64,000 nucleotides of DNA, from positions 62,001-126,000 of the IMG/VR virus record IMGVR_UViG_3300032050_000019; one strand, given 5' to 3'. How positions within the stretch are numbered: the stretch's first letter is position 1; each line of letters starts with the position of its first letter. Of this stretch, positions 18,301 to 25,765 are shown piece after piece. The position numbers and the translations under genes are program-made. This DNA is from a virus. A model generated the notes under the pieces. That model had not been told where the DNA came from. It saw nothing but the letters and a program-made list of their open reading frames with translations, and did no database searches.

Positions 18301-21020
18301 TTTATGTTATTGAATCTGGTAACACATCATATTCATTAAATAATACCGCAGGTGCGTTTGTAGAAAGGGTTAGAGAACAATCAAATAATTCAAGATATTG
18401 GACTGGATTCGTAAATAATTCAAGGTTCGATAATAACGATTTAAGATATACATTATTACCATCAGATGGAGACAATCAATATATAAATAAAAAACAGAAC
18501 ACACCTATATTGTCTACATTACCGACAATTATCGGTACAACAGATAATTCATTCCTAACAGAGTTCGAATCTTATTTTAGAATTATTTGGGATGATGATT
18601 ATATTAATAATTCATTTACCGGTAAAACATTTAATTCATTTTCTGAATATCCAAGAACATATGTGAGTGGGTCAACAGACGATAATCAATATTCTTTAGG
18701 AACAAATTATAGGAAAGTGATTGATTTAATTGGTACGTTTAGTCCAAGTATTTTAGATTCTTTCGAACAATTATTTTTGGAATTTGCTAGTGAGAATTTA
18801 AAACAAGAAATACCACTTAAAAGGTTTAGTAATGTAAAACATGACAATTTTCAACAACTATTAAAAGAAATTGTAACTGTAAAAAAGGAAACATCTGATA
18901 GTACTGATGTAGATACGTTGATATTACAGATTAAAACAAAACAAAAAACAAAACTTTTAGATTTAACTAGAGATATGTTGGCAAACAACAATGTACTAAA
19001 AATAACACTCGCAAATCCGAAAGAAATTGATAGTCATCTTTTTCATGGTTTTTCTAAAGTAGATAATGTAAATACATTTTCATACGATTCTTATGATAGT
19101 TCACAATTAACAGTAGCAAATCAAAATTTAATTAAATTATATATAGGTGAAGACATTGATTCATATTATCAAAACTTCTTTATCATAAATGACGTTAAAT
19201 TAAATGAGGATAATATAAAACAATTCAGACCATTAATATTAATTTATGCGGGGTATATAAAAAATGGAGGGACAAATACTAAAACGGCATTTCAAGATTA
19301 TATAAAACAAAGTGTGTTCATAGGTGGGTCAAATCCTCATTTTATTAGACAAGGATTATTCTTACAATTGTTGATAAGTAATTTTGCTAAATTACAAGCA
19401 AACCCCGACACAGGTCGAAATATTGTAAAAGGATACAACAATAGAGATTTAAAGATTGAAATGTATAATTTCTTTAAATCATTCAATGATAAATGGGTTG
19501 CAGGAAATTCTTTAGGTCAAAGATTATTGATGGAAGAATTTATGTTTTTAGATAAAGCTAATAAAGATATTGGTGATGTGGCATATTTGAATTTGGATAG
19601 GTTTATTTCTCTATTAGACCCTAAAAATGACAAAATTAATTTATACACCGCATTATCAGTATTGATACAAGGTACAGGATTTGACATGAGAGTATTACCA
19701 TCTTATGTTAATTTTTATGGTAGTTCACCTTCACCAAATAACAATAAAATCACACCATCTAAAAACTTAGCTTCCAATTTATTTGGAACATTTTTGGAGG
19801 TTGATTATCAAGAGTCATCACCTAAGGTGGTTGTTCAATATGTTGGTCCCACATCAAAACACCCGGATATGTCCGAAAGTAAAAAATATGGGTTTAATGA
19901 TGATACTTTTGACATATCCAATGTAAACAATAACCCATTGATAATAACCGCACCAGACGTTTTTACCAAAGACGATTTCGCGAAATCAAATAAGGTCGTT
20001 GCTTTTGAAGTTAGTTTTGGTGACCAAAATCAAGGAATATTTAAAGGAGTATCTTTAGACCAATCCACTATTAAAAATACAACAGAATCATTTGTTGTAA
20101 TGGAAAACTTAGCAAGGTCTGAATCAGGTTCCGGTACATATAATGTTGATATAGGTTTATTTGAAATATATAGACAAGCGTCTTATTCTTGTGAAGTAAC
20201 TTGTATGGGTGATGTGATGATACAACCCACAATGTTTTTTTATCTTAAAAACATCCCAATGTTTAAAGGGTCATATTGGATTACAGAAGTTACTCATAAT
20301 ATAAGAAATAATAATATAACAACGTCATTTAAAGGAACAAGAATACCTGTAGCATCTCTTCCTGACCCTAAAGACTCCTTTATGTCAAGTTATAAACCTT
20401 TATTTGATAAGATTAGTGCTAAAGCGATTGCGTTAATAAAAGAAGCGGATAAAAAAACATCAACAACCGAAAACGTGTCGACATCAAAAGGTAACTATAC
20501 AACTGATCCGGGTGGTTTATTACCTGGAGAAGAATTGATAAAAGACGCAGCAATTACTGAATTTGGTGTACCATTTAATGGTTTTAATGATGAATTATAC
20601 ATACAAAAAGTTAAGTATAGTAATAAAGATTGGTTAAGAGCAAGGGTTGCTAGAATGGGTAGTTCTATTTATCAAATTAGTGATACAACTAACATGTCAT
20701 TAGTTGAAAGTGCACCATTACCATGGAGTGAAATAAAAGATAAATCTAAGGACTTAATTTTTTATTCATGTAAATTTAGTAAAAAGAATGTACCAACGTC
20801 AAAAATAATTTCTGGAAAAACAACTTTTTATAATCCTAAGAAAAATGCAACACTTAGTAATATATCATTTAATGTATCAGGAGCTGTTGGTTCAAGAACA
20901 GTAACGGGTCAAATAAATGTTGGACCGAATATTCCGGGATATGGTATAGGAATGTCACAAGAACTGATGGATAGATTAAATTTAGTTGAAGGAGATGTAG
21001 TTTATTTCAGTATGGAATAG
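15291..21020 (+). CDS. Giant baseplate hub-like structural protein (1909 aa)
   Basis: The N-terminal 250 residues form a beta domain (DSVSILIKGANFIPQVNINFIDV, then PYNAFFHIPWPIFYLTVKG). Such domains look like the tube-type domain of hub proteins. Residues around 1650-1720 hold a second hub-like signature: SYSCEVTCMGDVMIQPTMFF, YLKNIPMFKGSYWITEVTHNI, TTSFKGTRIPVASLP. This fits gp27/late-control-type hubs, which make the trimeric platform under the tube. Between them lie over 1000 residues of mixed helical and Asn/Ser/Thr-rich sequence. The last 70 residues (GVGIGMSQELMDRLNLVEGD-like end) form a small beta domain of unknown role. I see no lysozyme active site. T4 gp27 is only 391 aa, so this is a much enlarged hub. 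Confidence 0.65.
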   Translation: MANNDLTNSENILVKVDHNNLIYVDPNSVLVDGEVQPRGIKQENLVMYVNLEADLIPRTTLIASDNKNTLTSIAKGTLNFLKNADGRDYDTSWTDAFSEVTQKDININLGKFSNFQNIKVPVGDPYQNDKSAQTFGIDSVSILIKGANFIPQVNINFIDVRGKTLFESPENSPYNAFFHIPWPIFYLTVKGFYGKAIRYRLHLVKFNSKFNDTTGNFEISTSFVGSTYAFLSDIPLKAVMNCPYMYLTEVQKEGTFNTKLGVYEKKVSKSSRGYKILTSVFNELKQKKLISQDVPVKTLREISVIAKSLDKLLEKEIFDQVVEPKVFAGIKEFSEIINNFETSVNDWSKRNLSLEFLSIGDVDYFYQSDKTNKTKSDKIIGASNQGTLEQIIETYRKKITECNIFNKQLKNKTNGKFVSAIDIKNIKGIKEYYDVKDNQYLVAKNKLFEDIFEIRKQFNEQKKKLEEDVEKKMNEVIKNKDAGGLGFSPTVRNLFGIILANAEVYVRLMREVHFNSFNVGEERKKYVGNLSNESKGSSIYPWPEIKKNSAGNKQKIIAYPGEEDLQKTLKSYDKRLWPEVGFVEEFIGVSTNLYDPLADNEGGVNNVNYVFESNSQENRNKNISSLGYVAATNSYINKTMSSFLYEIWERSYYFTLFDSFDKETIKELSDLEFENIKQSTLDDLDIVGILKNSIKTTDDLKTFLRATSQFERYPYYQDQLSTVDYIKSSIETSYTIEQLSTNNNRIDDDSSFPKLNNYLLNYTPESYRKSIYPFNSNLYLSYLNESSFTDDNFKFNGTLKLNTRESFISSPLDTSKWVKSGFETNLFLNKLKVNQTSTHILNTPYFHNQLYSEFFKSAPYGKYAGSAYLLLNSLPFLDLEDINRFGFSPFPISSLFREVGSTHYVPYHLILKWGSIYHRYKNYIQNGTDILSGCLTGTTTLNLNGGEFFNDQQTGGTFTNFTVTANTNSGISSFNVTYSGSTFDIGIHPYYDAIFHQIVNDYNFYVIESGNTSYSLNNTAGAFVERVREQSNNSRYWTGFVNNSRFDNNDLRYTLLPSDGDNQYINKKQNTPILSTLPTIIGTTDNSFLTEFESYFRIIWDDDYINNSFTGKTFNSFSEYPRTYVSGSTDDNQYSLGTNYRKVIDLIGTFSPSILDSFEQLFLEFASENLKQEIPLKRFSNVKHDNFQQLLKEIVTVKKETSDSTDVDTLILQIKTKQKTKLLDLTRDMLANNNVLKITLANPKEIDSHLFHGFSKVDNVNTFSYDSYDSSQLTVANQNLIKLYIGEDIDSYYQNFFIINDVKLNEDNIKQFRPLILIYAGYIKNGGTNTKTAFQDYIKQSVFIGGSNPHFIRQGLFLQLLISNFAKLQANPDTGRNIVKGYNNRDLKIEMYNFFKSFNDKWVAGNSLGQRLLMEEFMFLDKANKDIGDVAYLNLDRFISLLDPKNDKINLYTALSVLIQGTGFDMRVLPSYVNFYGSSPSPNNNKITPSKNLASNLFGTFLEVDYQESSPKVVVQYVGPTSKHPDMSESKKYGFNDDTFDISNVNNNPLIITAPDVFTKDDFAKSNKVVAFEVSFGDQNQGIFKGVSLDQSTIKNTTESFVVMENLARSESGSGTYNVDIGLFEIYRQASYSCEVTCMGDVMIQPTMFFYLKNIPMFKGSYWITEVTHNIRNNNITTSFKGTRIPVASLPDPKDSFMSSYKPLFDKISAKAIALIKEADKKTSTTENVSTSKGNYTTDPGGLLPGEELIKDAAITEFGVPFNGFNDELYIQKVKYSNKDWLRARVARMGSSIYQISDTTNMSLVESAPLPWSEIKDKSKDLIFYSCKFSKKNVPTSKIISGKTTFYNPKKNATLSNISFNVSGAVGSRTVTGQINVGPNIPGYGIGMSQELMDRLNLVEGDVVYFSME

Positions 21021-21041
21021 AATTATTACCTATAATCAAGA

Positions 21042-21049
21042 TATTTATA
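21042..21049 (+). promoter_or_regulatory. TATTTATA box after the hub gene
   Basis: TATTTATA ends 11 nt before the ATG at 21060, within a 39-bp gap, and could drive the three-gene unit 21060-22252. Confidence 0.45.
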
Positions 21050-21059
21050 TAAAAAAAGT

Positions 21060-21263
21060 ATGGATAATAATAAATTAAACAACAGTTTAGATTCATTTTT
21101 AAATCAAAAAGTGGTTAAAAATGTCTCTCAAGATGGTATGGAGAGAGAGGAATGTGATTTACAGACCGGAGAATGTTATGTTATCAGGTCAAAAGACGGT
21201 ATCGTTGAAAGAATAAATAAAAAATACGTCACTGAAGACGGAAGACAACTATTACAAGATTAA
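21060..21263 (+). CDS. Hypothetical 67-aa protein
   Basis: A short, highly charged, soluble protein that starts MDNNKLNNSLDSFLNQKVVKN. It holds two cysteines (EECDLQTGECYV) seven residues apart and ends in DGRQLLQD. No known domain is recognised. It sits behind a candidate late promoter box and 4 nt ahead of the Pro-rich protein, so it is probably co-expressed with virion genes. It could be a minor virion or assembly factor. Confidence 0.65.
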   Translation: MDNNKLNNSLDSFLNQKVVKNVSQDGMEREECDLQTGECYVIRSKDGIVERINKKYVTEDGRQLLQD

Positions 21264-21267
21264 TACT

Positions 21268-21897
21268 ATGTTAGAACAAAAATTACAAGAAGAATTAAAT
21301 CGTTTTAATGCGATTAATAAATACGCAAAAAAAATGATTATGGAACAAGATGTTCCACCACCACCTCCTCCTCCACCGGCAGGAGAATTACCACCAGCAG
21401 GAGATGTGCCACCTCCACCAGCAGGTGACGTACCACCACCTCCAACAGGAGAAGCACCACCATCAGCTGATGAAACAGAAGAGATAGATATCACTGATTT
21501 GGTTAACATGACAAAAAACATCAAAAAAGAAATTGATGATAACAAACAAGACCATACTTCAGTTTTAAATAAAATGGAAGATGTTTTTACTAAGTTATCT
21601 GATTTAGAAACAAAACTACAGAATATGGATTCTATTATCGATAGAATTGATTCATTGAGTTCTGAAGTTAAAAACATGAAACCAGAAACACCTCAAGAGA
21701 AATTAGAAATGCGTTCTTTGGATTCATACCCATTCAATCAAAAACCAAATGAGTTTTTTTCAAAAAAACAGGAGGAAATGAAATTAAGTGGTAAAAATGA
21801 ATACGTATTAACTAAAAATGATATTGATGACTTTACTAAAGAAACAATAAGAAATACTTTTAACCCAAACGCACAAGAAGATGAAATTAGATACTAA
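21268..21897 (+). CDS. Proline-rich coiled-coil protein
   Basis: The 209-aa product has a helical N terminus, then a Pro/Gly/Ala-rich linker (residues about 29-67) made of repeats like PPPPPAGD(V/E). A heptad-type coiled coil follows (about 75-135, MTKNIKKEIDDNKQD, FTKLSDLETKLQNMDSIIDRID), then an acidic C terminus. No enzymatic motif is visible. Such a layout suits an elongated virion or scaffold component, but no family is recognised. Its end overlaps the next gene by 17 nt in another frame. Confidence 0.6.
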   Translation: MLEQKLQEELNRFNAINKYAKKMIMEQDVPPPPPPPPAGELPPAGDVPPPPAGDVPPPPTGEAPPSADETEEIDITDLVNMTKNIKKEIDDNKQDHTSVLNKMEDVFTKLSDLETKLQNMDSIIDRIDSLSSEVKNMKPETPQEKLEMRSLDSYPFNQKPNEFFSKKQEEMKLSGKNEYVLTKNDIDDFTKETIRNTFNPNAQEDEIRY

Positions 21898-22252
21898 TGT
21901 TAATTTATTTTTAGGATTACAAGCACAATTGAGAATATGTCACTGGCAAACAAAAGGTTTAGGTAGACACCAAGCTTTTGGTGGTTTATATGAAGCTTTA
22001 GACCCACTCATTGATACATTTGTTGAATCTGCTATGGGTAAATATGGAAGATTTGTTTTAGATGAAGAAACAAAAAACATCGAATTAAATAATTTATCTG
22101 AAATTGACATCAAATCAATGATATCAAAAATTAGAGAAATTTTGGGAGATATGAGTGAGTCTTTAGACCCTTCAGATACAGATTTACTTAATATTCGTGA
22201 TGAAATGTTAGGAGAACTAAATAAGTTCGCTTATTTATTAACACTCGAGTAA
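21881..22252 (+). CDS. Ferritin-like (Dps-like, DUF5856-type) protein
   Basis: The 123-aa all-helical product opens with LFLGLQAQLRICHWQTKGLGRHQAFGGLYEALDPL shared in pieces: His21 and Trp22 start the helix, His30 follows, then Glu38 and Asp41, then DTFVESAMGKYGRF. This matches the H-W...H..LY...D pattern of Dps/ferritin-like four-helix bundles and the short phage and giant-virus family DUF5856. Dps proteins store iron or protect DNA. Whether metal is bound here is not shown, since the canonical ferroxidase set is incomplete. It is the last gene before a strong terminator and precedes the replication block, so it may be a virion or a DNA-protective protein. Confidence 0.65.
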   Translation: MKLDTNVNLFLGLQAQLRICHWQTKGLGRHQAFGGLYEALDPLIDTFVESAMGKYGRFVLDEETKNIELNNLSEIDIKSMISKIREILGDMSESLDPSDTDLLNIRDEMLGELNKFAYLLTLE

Positions 22253-22277
22253 CAAAAATATTTTTTTAAAAAACTTC

Positions 22278-22307
22278 AAGTCAGATTTCATAATCTGACT
22301 TTTTTTG
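22278..22307 (+). terminator. Intrinsic terminator after the ferritin-like gene
   Basis: AAGTCAGATT pairs perfectly with AATCTGACTT around TCAT, followed by a T run. It closes the structural transcription unit before the gp32-like gene. Confidence 0.9.
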
Positions 22308-22350
22308 TTTATAATTTATACATAACATTTTTTAACTTAAATTTTTTAAC

Positions 22351-23193
22351 ATGGCAGAAATTAATGATCCCGTATTAGCACAATACGAGAAAAACAAACA
22401 AGCCGCAAGCGGCAACGGTAGTAAAGTCTCTCAAGAAGAGAGAATGAAGAAGTATTTCACAACATTACTTCCTAAAGGTTCAGGAAGTGGAGAAAGAAGA
22501 ATTCGTATTCTTCCCACTAAAGATGGTTCATCCCCTTTCGTAGAAGTTAAGTTTCACGAAGTTCAGGTTGATGGTAAATGGGTAAAATTATATGACCCAG
22601 CACAAGAAGGTAAGCGTTCTCCTTTAAATGAGGTTTATGAAGGTCTTATGATGACCGGAGTAGAATCAGATAAAGAATTGGCCAGAAATTATCGTTCACG
22701 TAAATATTATATCGTTAAAGTTATTGATAGAGAGAACGAACAAGATGGTCCAAAATTTTGGAGATTTAAACACAACGCTAAAGGTGATGGTGTATTTGAT
22801 AAAATTGCACCTATTTGGAGAAATAAAGGAAATGTTACAGACGTTGAGAAAGGTCGTGATTTGATTTTGTCTTTGTCTTTAACTAAAGCAGGTACAGGTA
22901 AAGAGTATACAACAATTAACTCTATTATCCCTGAAGATGCGGGACCTCTTCACACAGATACAGAAGTTTCAAAAAAGTGGATTGAGGATGAATTGACATG
23001 GAATGACGTTTATTCTAAGAAACCTGAAGAGTATCTTGAAATGATTGCGAAAGGTGAAAATCCAAGATGGGATTCTGAAACTAAAAAATATGTTTCAAAC
23101 GCAACATCAGAAGAAACATTAGGTGGTCAAACAAAAACAGCAGTAGTAGATCCACAGGTAGATGATGAAGTGGATGGTGAACTTCCTTTCTAA
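22351..23193 (+). CDS. gp32: Single-stranded DNA-binding protein (gp32-like) without zinc cysteines
   Basis: The 280-aa product aligns in outline with T4 gp32 (301 aa). It has an N-terminal basic block (QEERMKKYF), the OB-fold start RRIRILPTKDGSSPFVEVKFHE, then DGKW, KYYIVKVIDRENEQDGPKFWRFK and GVFDKIAPIW. It ends in the acidic tail DDEVDGELPF that recruits partners. gp32 binds single strands cooperatively at forks and in recombination. T4 gp32 holds zinc through a His and three Cys; here the loop reads KLYDPAQEGKRSPLN and the whole protein has no Cys, so zinc is not bound in that way. It is a single-gene unit between two terminators. Confidence 0.85.
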   Translation: MAEINDPVLAQYEKNKQAASGNGSKVSQEERMKKYFTTLLPKGSGSGERRIRILPTKDGSSPFVEVKFHEVQVDGKWVKLYDPAQEGKRSPLNEVYEGLMMTGVESDKELARNYRSRKYYIVKVIDRENEQDGPKFWRFKHNAKGDGVFDKIAPIWRNKGNVTDVEKGRDLILSLSLTKAGTGKEYTTINSIIPEDAGPLHTDTEVSKKWIEDELTWNDVYSKKPEEYLEMIAKGENPRWDSETKKYVSNATSEETLGGQTKTAVVDPQVDDEVDGELPF

Positions 23194-23205
23194 GGAAACA
23201 CTTAT

Positions 23206-23242
23206 AAGATTGGGTGTTGAAATATATACCCAATCTTTTTTT
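23206..23242 (+). terminator. Intrinsic terminator after the gp32-like gene
   Basis: AAGATTGGGT pairs with ACCCAATCTT around a 12-nt loop and ends in a T run, 12 nt after the stop. Confidence 0.85.
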
Positions 23243-23265
23243 ATTTTTTAAAACTAAATTTTTTT

Positions 23266-24282
23266 ATGGCAAAATCAATTAAGAAAAAAGACTTCGGAGG
23301 TGGGGACGATGATTTTATCAAGCAGTTTTCATCAAAGACAAAATATAAAGAAACCGGTTTTTATTTCTGTGGTGATGCGTTTTTAGAAGCGTGTGGGTTA
23401 CCGGGACCTGTAATGGGTGGGATTAATATGTTCTTGGGTCATAGTAACTCTTCTAAAACAACAGCTTTAATTTTAGCTGCTGCAGATGCACAAAAGAGAG
23501 GACATCTACCTGTGTTTATTATTACAGAAAAAAAATGGAGTTGGGAACACGCGGTTGAACTTGGATTACAAGCAGAACAAGATGAAGATGGTGAGTGGCA
23601 TGGTAATTTTATCTTCAATGATACATTTGAATATATTGAACAAGCAACTGATTTTATTAATAACATTTTAGATGGTCAAGAAAAAGGTAAGATTAAAAAA
23701 TCTTTGTTGTTCTTGTGGGATTCTGTTGGTTCAATTCCTTGTAAAATGACATTTGAAGGTAAGGGTGGTAAAATGCATAACGCATCTGCACTATCTGATA
23801 AAATTGGTATGGGAATTCATTCAAGAATTTCTAAATCAAAAAAAGAAGATTATCCAAGTCCGGAATATCCACTAATTAATACATTAGTTGTTGTTAACCA
23901 ACCCTGGGTTGATTTACCTGATAATCCATTTGGACAACCTGAAATTAAAGCAAAAGGTGGAGAAGCATTGTGGTTGGCATCATCTATTGTTTTCTTGTTT
24001 GGTAATCAAAGAAAATCAGGTATTAGTCATATCAAGGCAACCAAAGGTGGTAGAGATATTTCTTACGCAATTAGAACAAAGATTTCAATACTGAAAAACC
24101 ATGTTAATGGTTTACAGTATAAAGATGGTAAGATAATTGCGGTACCTCAAGGTTACATTTCCGATACTAAGGAAGCACTTGAAGAATACAAGAAAAAATA
24201 TTCTGATTATTGGAATGGTATTTTACAAGGTACAGGTGAAATTCAACTTAGTGAATCAACTGAACCTGAAATAGACGAATAG
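23266..24282 (+). CDS. uvsX: RecA-like recombinase UvsX
   Basis: The 338-aa protein is a RecA-fold strand-exchange ATPase. The P-loop is GHSNSSKTT (residues 58-66), of the relaxed type seen in UvsX (GPSKSFKS in T4) rather than GPESSGKTT of RecA. Next come FIITEKKWSWEHAVELG with the conserved E, a Walker B-like LLFLWDSVGSIP, and the L2-type segment NQPWVDLPDNPFGQPEIKAKGGEALWLASS. It should load on gp32-coated single strands for recombination-dependent replication. An acidic C terminus (STEPEIDE) resembles the regulatory tail of UvsX and RecA. It starts 24 nt after a terminator, in a unit with the exonuclease and helicase. Confidence 0.93.
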   Translation: MAKSIKKKDFGGGDDDFIKQFSSKTKYKETGFYFCGDAFLEACGLPGPVMGGINMFLGHSNSSKTTALILAAADAQKRGHLPVFIITEKKWSWEHAVELGLQAEQDEDGEWHGNFIFNDTFEYIEQATDFINNILDGQEKGKIKKSLLFLWDSVGSIPCKMTFEGKGGKMHNASALSDKIGMGIHSRISKSKKEDYPSPEYPLINTLVVVNQPWVDLPDNPFGQPEIKAKGGEALWLASSIVFLFGNQRKSGISHIKATKGGRDISYAIRTKISILKNHVNGLQYKDGKIIAVPQGYISDTKEALEEYKKKYSDYWNGILQGTGEIQLSESTEPEIDE

Positions 24283-24309
24283 TATTTTTTAACTTTAATA
24301 AAATGGTTA

Positions 24310-25329
24310 ATGTCGGTTTTACTTGTTGATGGTGACAATTTACTTACAATCGGTTTTTTTGGTCTCAAGAATTACTTCTATAAGGGGCAACACATTGGAG
24401 GAATCTATCATTTCCTTAATACTCTTAGAAGAAGTTTTGAAGCATACCATTTAGATAAAATTGTTGTCTTTTGGGACGGTGAAGAATCATACAGAACAAG
24501 AAAAATTATCTATTCTCCTTATAAAGAGAACAGAAGGAAAAGAATTAAAAGTGAGGAAGAGTTAAGTTCCTATTTATATCAAAGAAATAGAATTAAAAAA
24601 TATCTTGAGGAAGTTTATGTTCGTCAAGGTGAATATGAGTTCTGTGAGACAGATGATTGTATCGCATATTATACACACAATTCACCAAATGAGAAAAAAA
24701 TTGTTTATTCTTCTGATGGGGACTTGACTCAACTTATCTCTGAGACCACAAGTATTTATAATCCTTCACATCAAAAATTATATAAACCTGGTGATGTATA
24801 CATTTATGACAAACAAGAAGTCATAATTGAAAATGTAAAACACATAAAAATGTTGTGTGGTGATTCATCAGATAACATTGCTGGTATTAAAAATTTTGGT
24901 ATTAAAAAACTGTTCATTTTATTTCCTGAAATAAAAGATAAGAAAGTAACATTAGAAGAAATAAAAAACAGAGCAAATGAATTGTTTGAACAAGATAAGA
25001 ACAATTATTTGATAAAAAATTTTATAACAGGTGTTACAAAGTATGGTGTTTTAGGTGAGGAATTTTTTGAGTTAAATAAAAAAATTGTCAGTTTAGATGA
25101 ACCTATATTGACAGAAGACGCAAAAGAAAATATTGATTTATTAATCAGTGAAAATCTTGACCCGGAAGGTAGATCATATAAAAATACAATGAAAATGATG
25201 ATGGAAGATGGAATTTTTAATCTTCTTCCAAAATCAGATGACGCTTGGATAAACTTTCTAAATCCTTTTCTGAGATTAACTAGAAAAGAAAAAAATAAAA
25301 GAATAATAAAAATCAAAAATCATGAGTAA
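24310..25329 (+). CDS. rnh: 5'-3' exonuclease of the T4 RNase H / FEN type
   Basis: The 339-aa product has acidic metal-binding clusters in FEN order: LLVDGDN (Asp7, Asp9), FWDGEESYRTRK, EFCETDDCIAYY and IVYSSDGDLTQL. The helix-3-turn-helix CGDSSDNIAGIKNFGIKKL follows. The C-terminal 120 residues are helical and charged, as in T4 RNase H (305 aa). The enzyme removes RNA primers and flaps from lagging strands. The start at 24310 gives MSVLLVDGDN; an ATG 7 nt upstream is out of frame. It overlaps the next gene by 8 nt. Confidence 0.9.
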   Translation: MSVLLVDGDNLLTIGFFGLKNYFYKGQHIGGIYHFLNTLRRSFEAYHLDKIVVFWDGEESYRTRKIIYSPYKENRRKRIKSEEELSSYLYQRNRIKKYLEEVYVRQGEYEFCETDDCIAYYTHNSPNEKKIVYSSDGDLTQLISETTSIYNPSHQKLYKPGDVYIYDKQEVIIENVKHIKMLCGDSSDNIAGIKNFGIKKLFILFPEIKDKKVTLEEIKNRANELFEQDKNNYLIKNFITGVTKYGVLGEEFFELNKKIVSLDEPILTEDAKENIDLLISENLDPEGRSYKNTMKMMMEDGIFNLLPKSDDAWINFLNPFLRLTRKEKNKRIIKIKNHE

Positions 25330-25753
25330 TCAAGAAGTAACGAAATTCGAATTCCTTTTAACATTAGGAGGAAACATTGTTTGTCAACGTTATTTTAACG
25401 TAAAAGACCACAACCCAAAATCCAGAAGGTCAATGGATATACATTATTATGTAAAAGATGTTTGTGAACAAATAGAACACGATTTAAAAATTAAAAGCTC
25501 AAATTATTTGTGTGAGAATCAAAACTCATATCATTCTATTGAAAGCACAGACGAAAATGTGGACCATTTTCTTTTGGAAATTAAAATTGTCGATGAAGTT
25601 TTTGTTCAGAGAATATTTCCGGCTTATTTGTATCATCCAAAGGCAAGATATACGGTTGATATTAGACCAAAATTGAAGAGAATTCTTTCAGACTTAACTG
25701 ATATTTTATCTTCAAGAGAATTAGAAACAACATATCTACAATACGAACTTTAA
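25322..25753 (+). CDS. Unknown 143-aa protein of the replication operon
   Basis: No family is recognised. The protein looks alpha/beta: strand TKFEFLLTLGGNIVCQRYFNV, helix YYVKDVCEQIEHDLKIK, strand VDHFLLEIKIVDEVFVQRIF, then PAYLYHPKARYTVDIRPKLK and a final helix. Basic patches (HNPKSRRS, PKARYTVD) could contact nucleic acid. Its ATG overlaps the exonuclease stop by 8 nt, and the helicase ATG follows 12 nt after its stop, so it is likely translated with them. A replisome accessory role (loader or adaptor) is a guess from position only; T4 gp59 is the known loader but no similarity is visible. Confidence 0.7.
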   Translation: MSNQEVTKFEFLLTLGGNIVCQRYFNVKDHNPKSRRSMDIHYYVKDVCEQIEHDLKIKSSNYLCENQNSYHSIESTDENVDHFLLEIKIVDEVFVQRIFPAYLYHPKARYTVDIRPKLKRILSDLTDILSSRELETTYLQYEL

Positions 25754-25765
25754 TTAAACTATTAT

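Noticed and set aside
21252-21677. Minus-strand frame rich in Gly/Ser
   Set aside because: It is the mirror of the Pro-rich linker on the plus strand.
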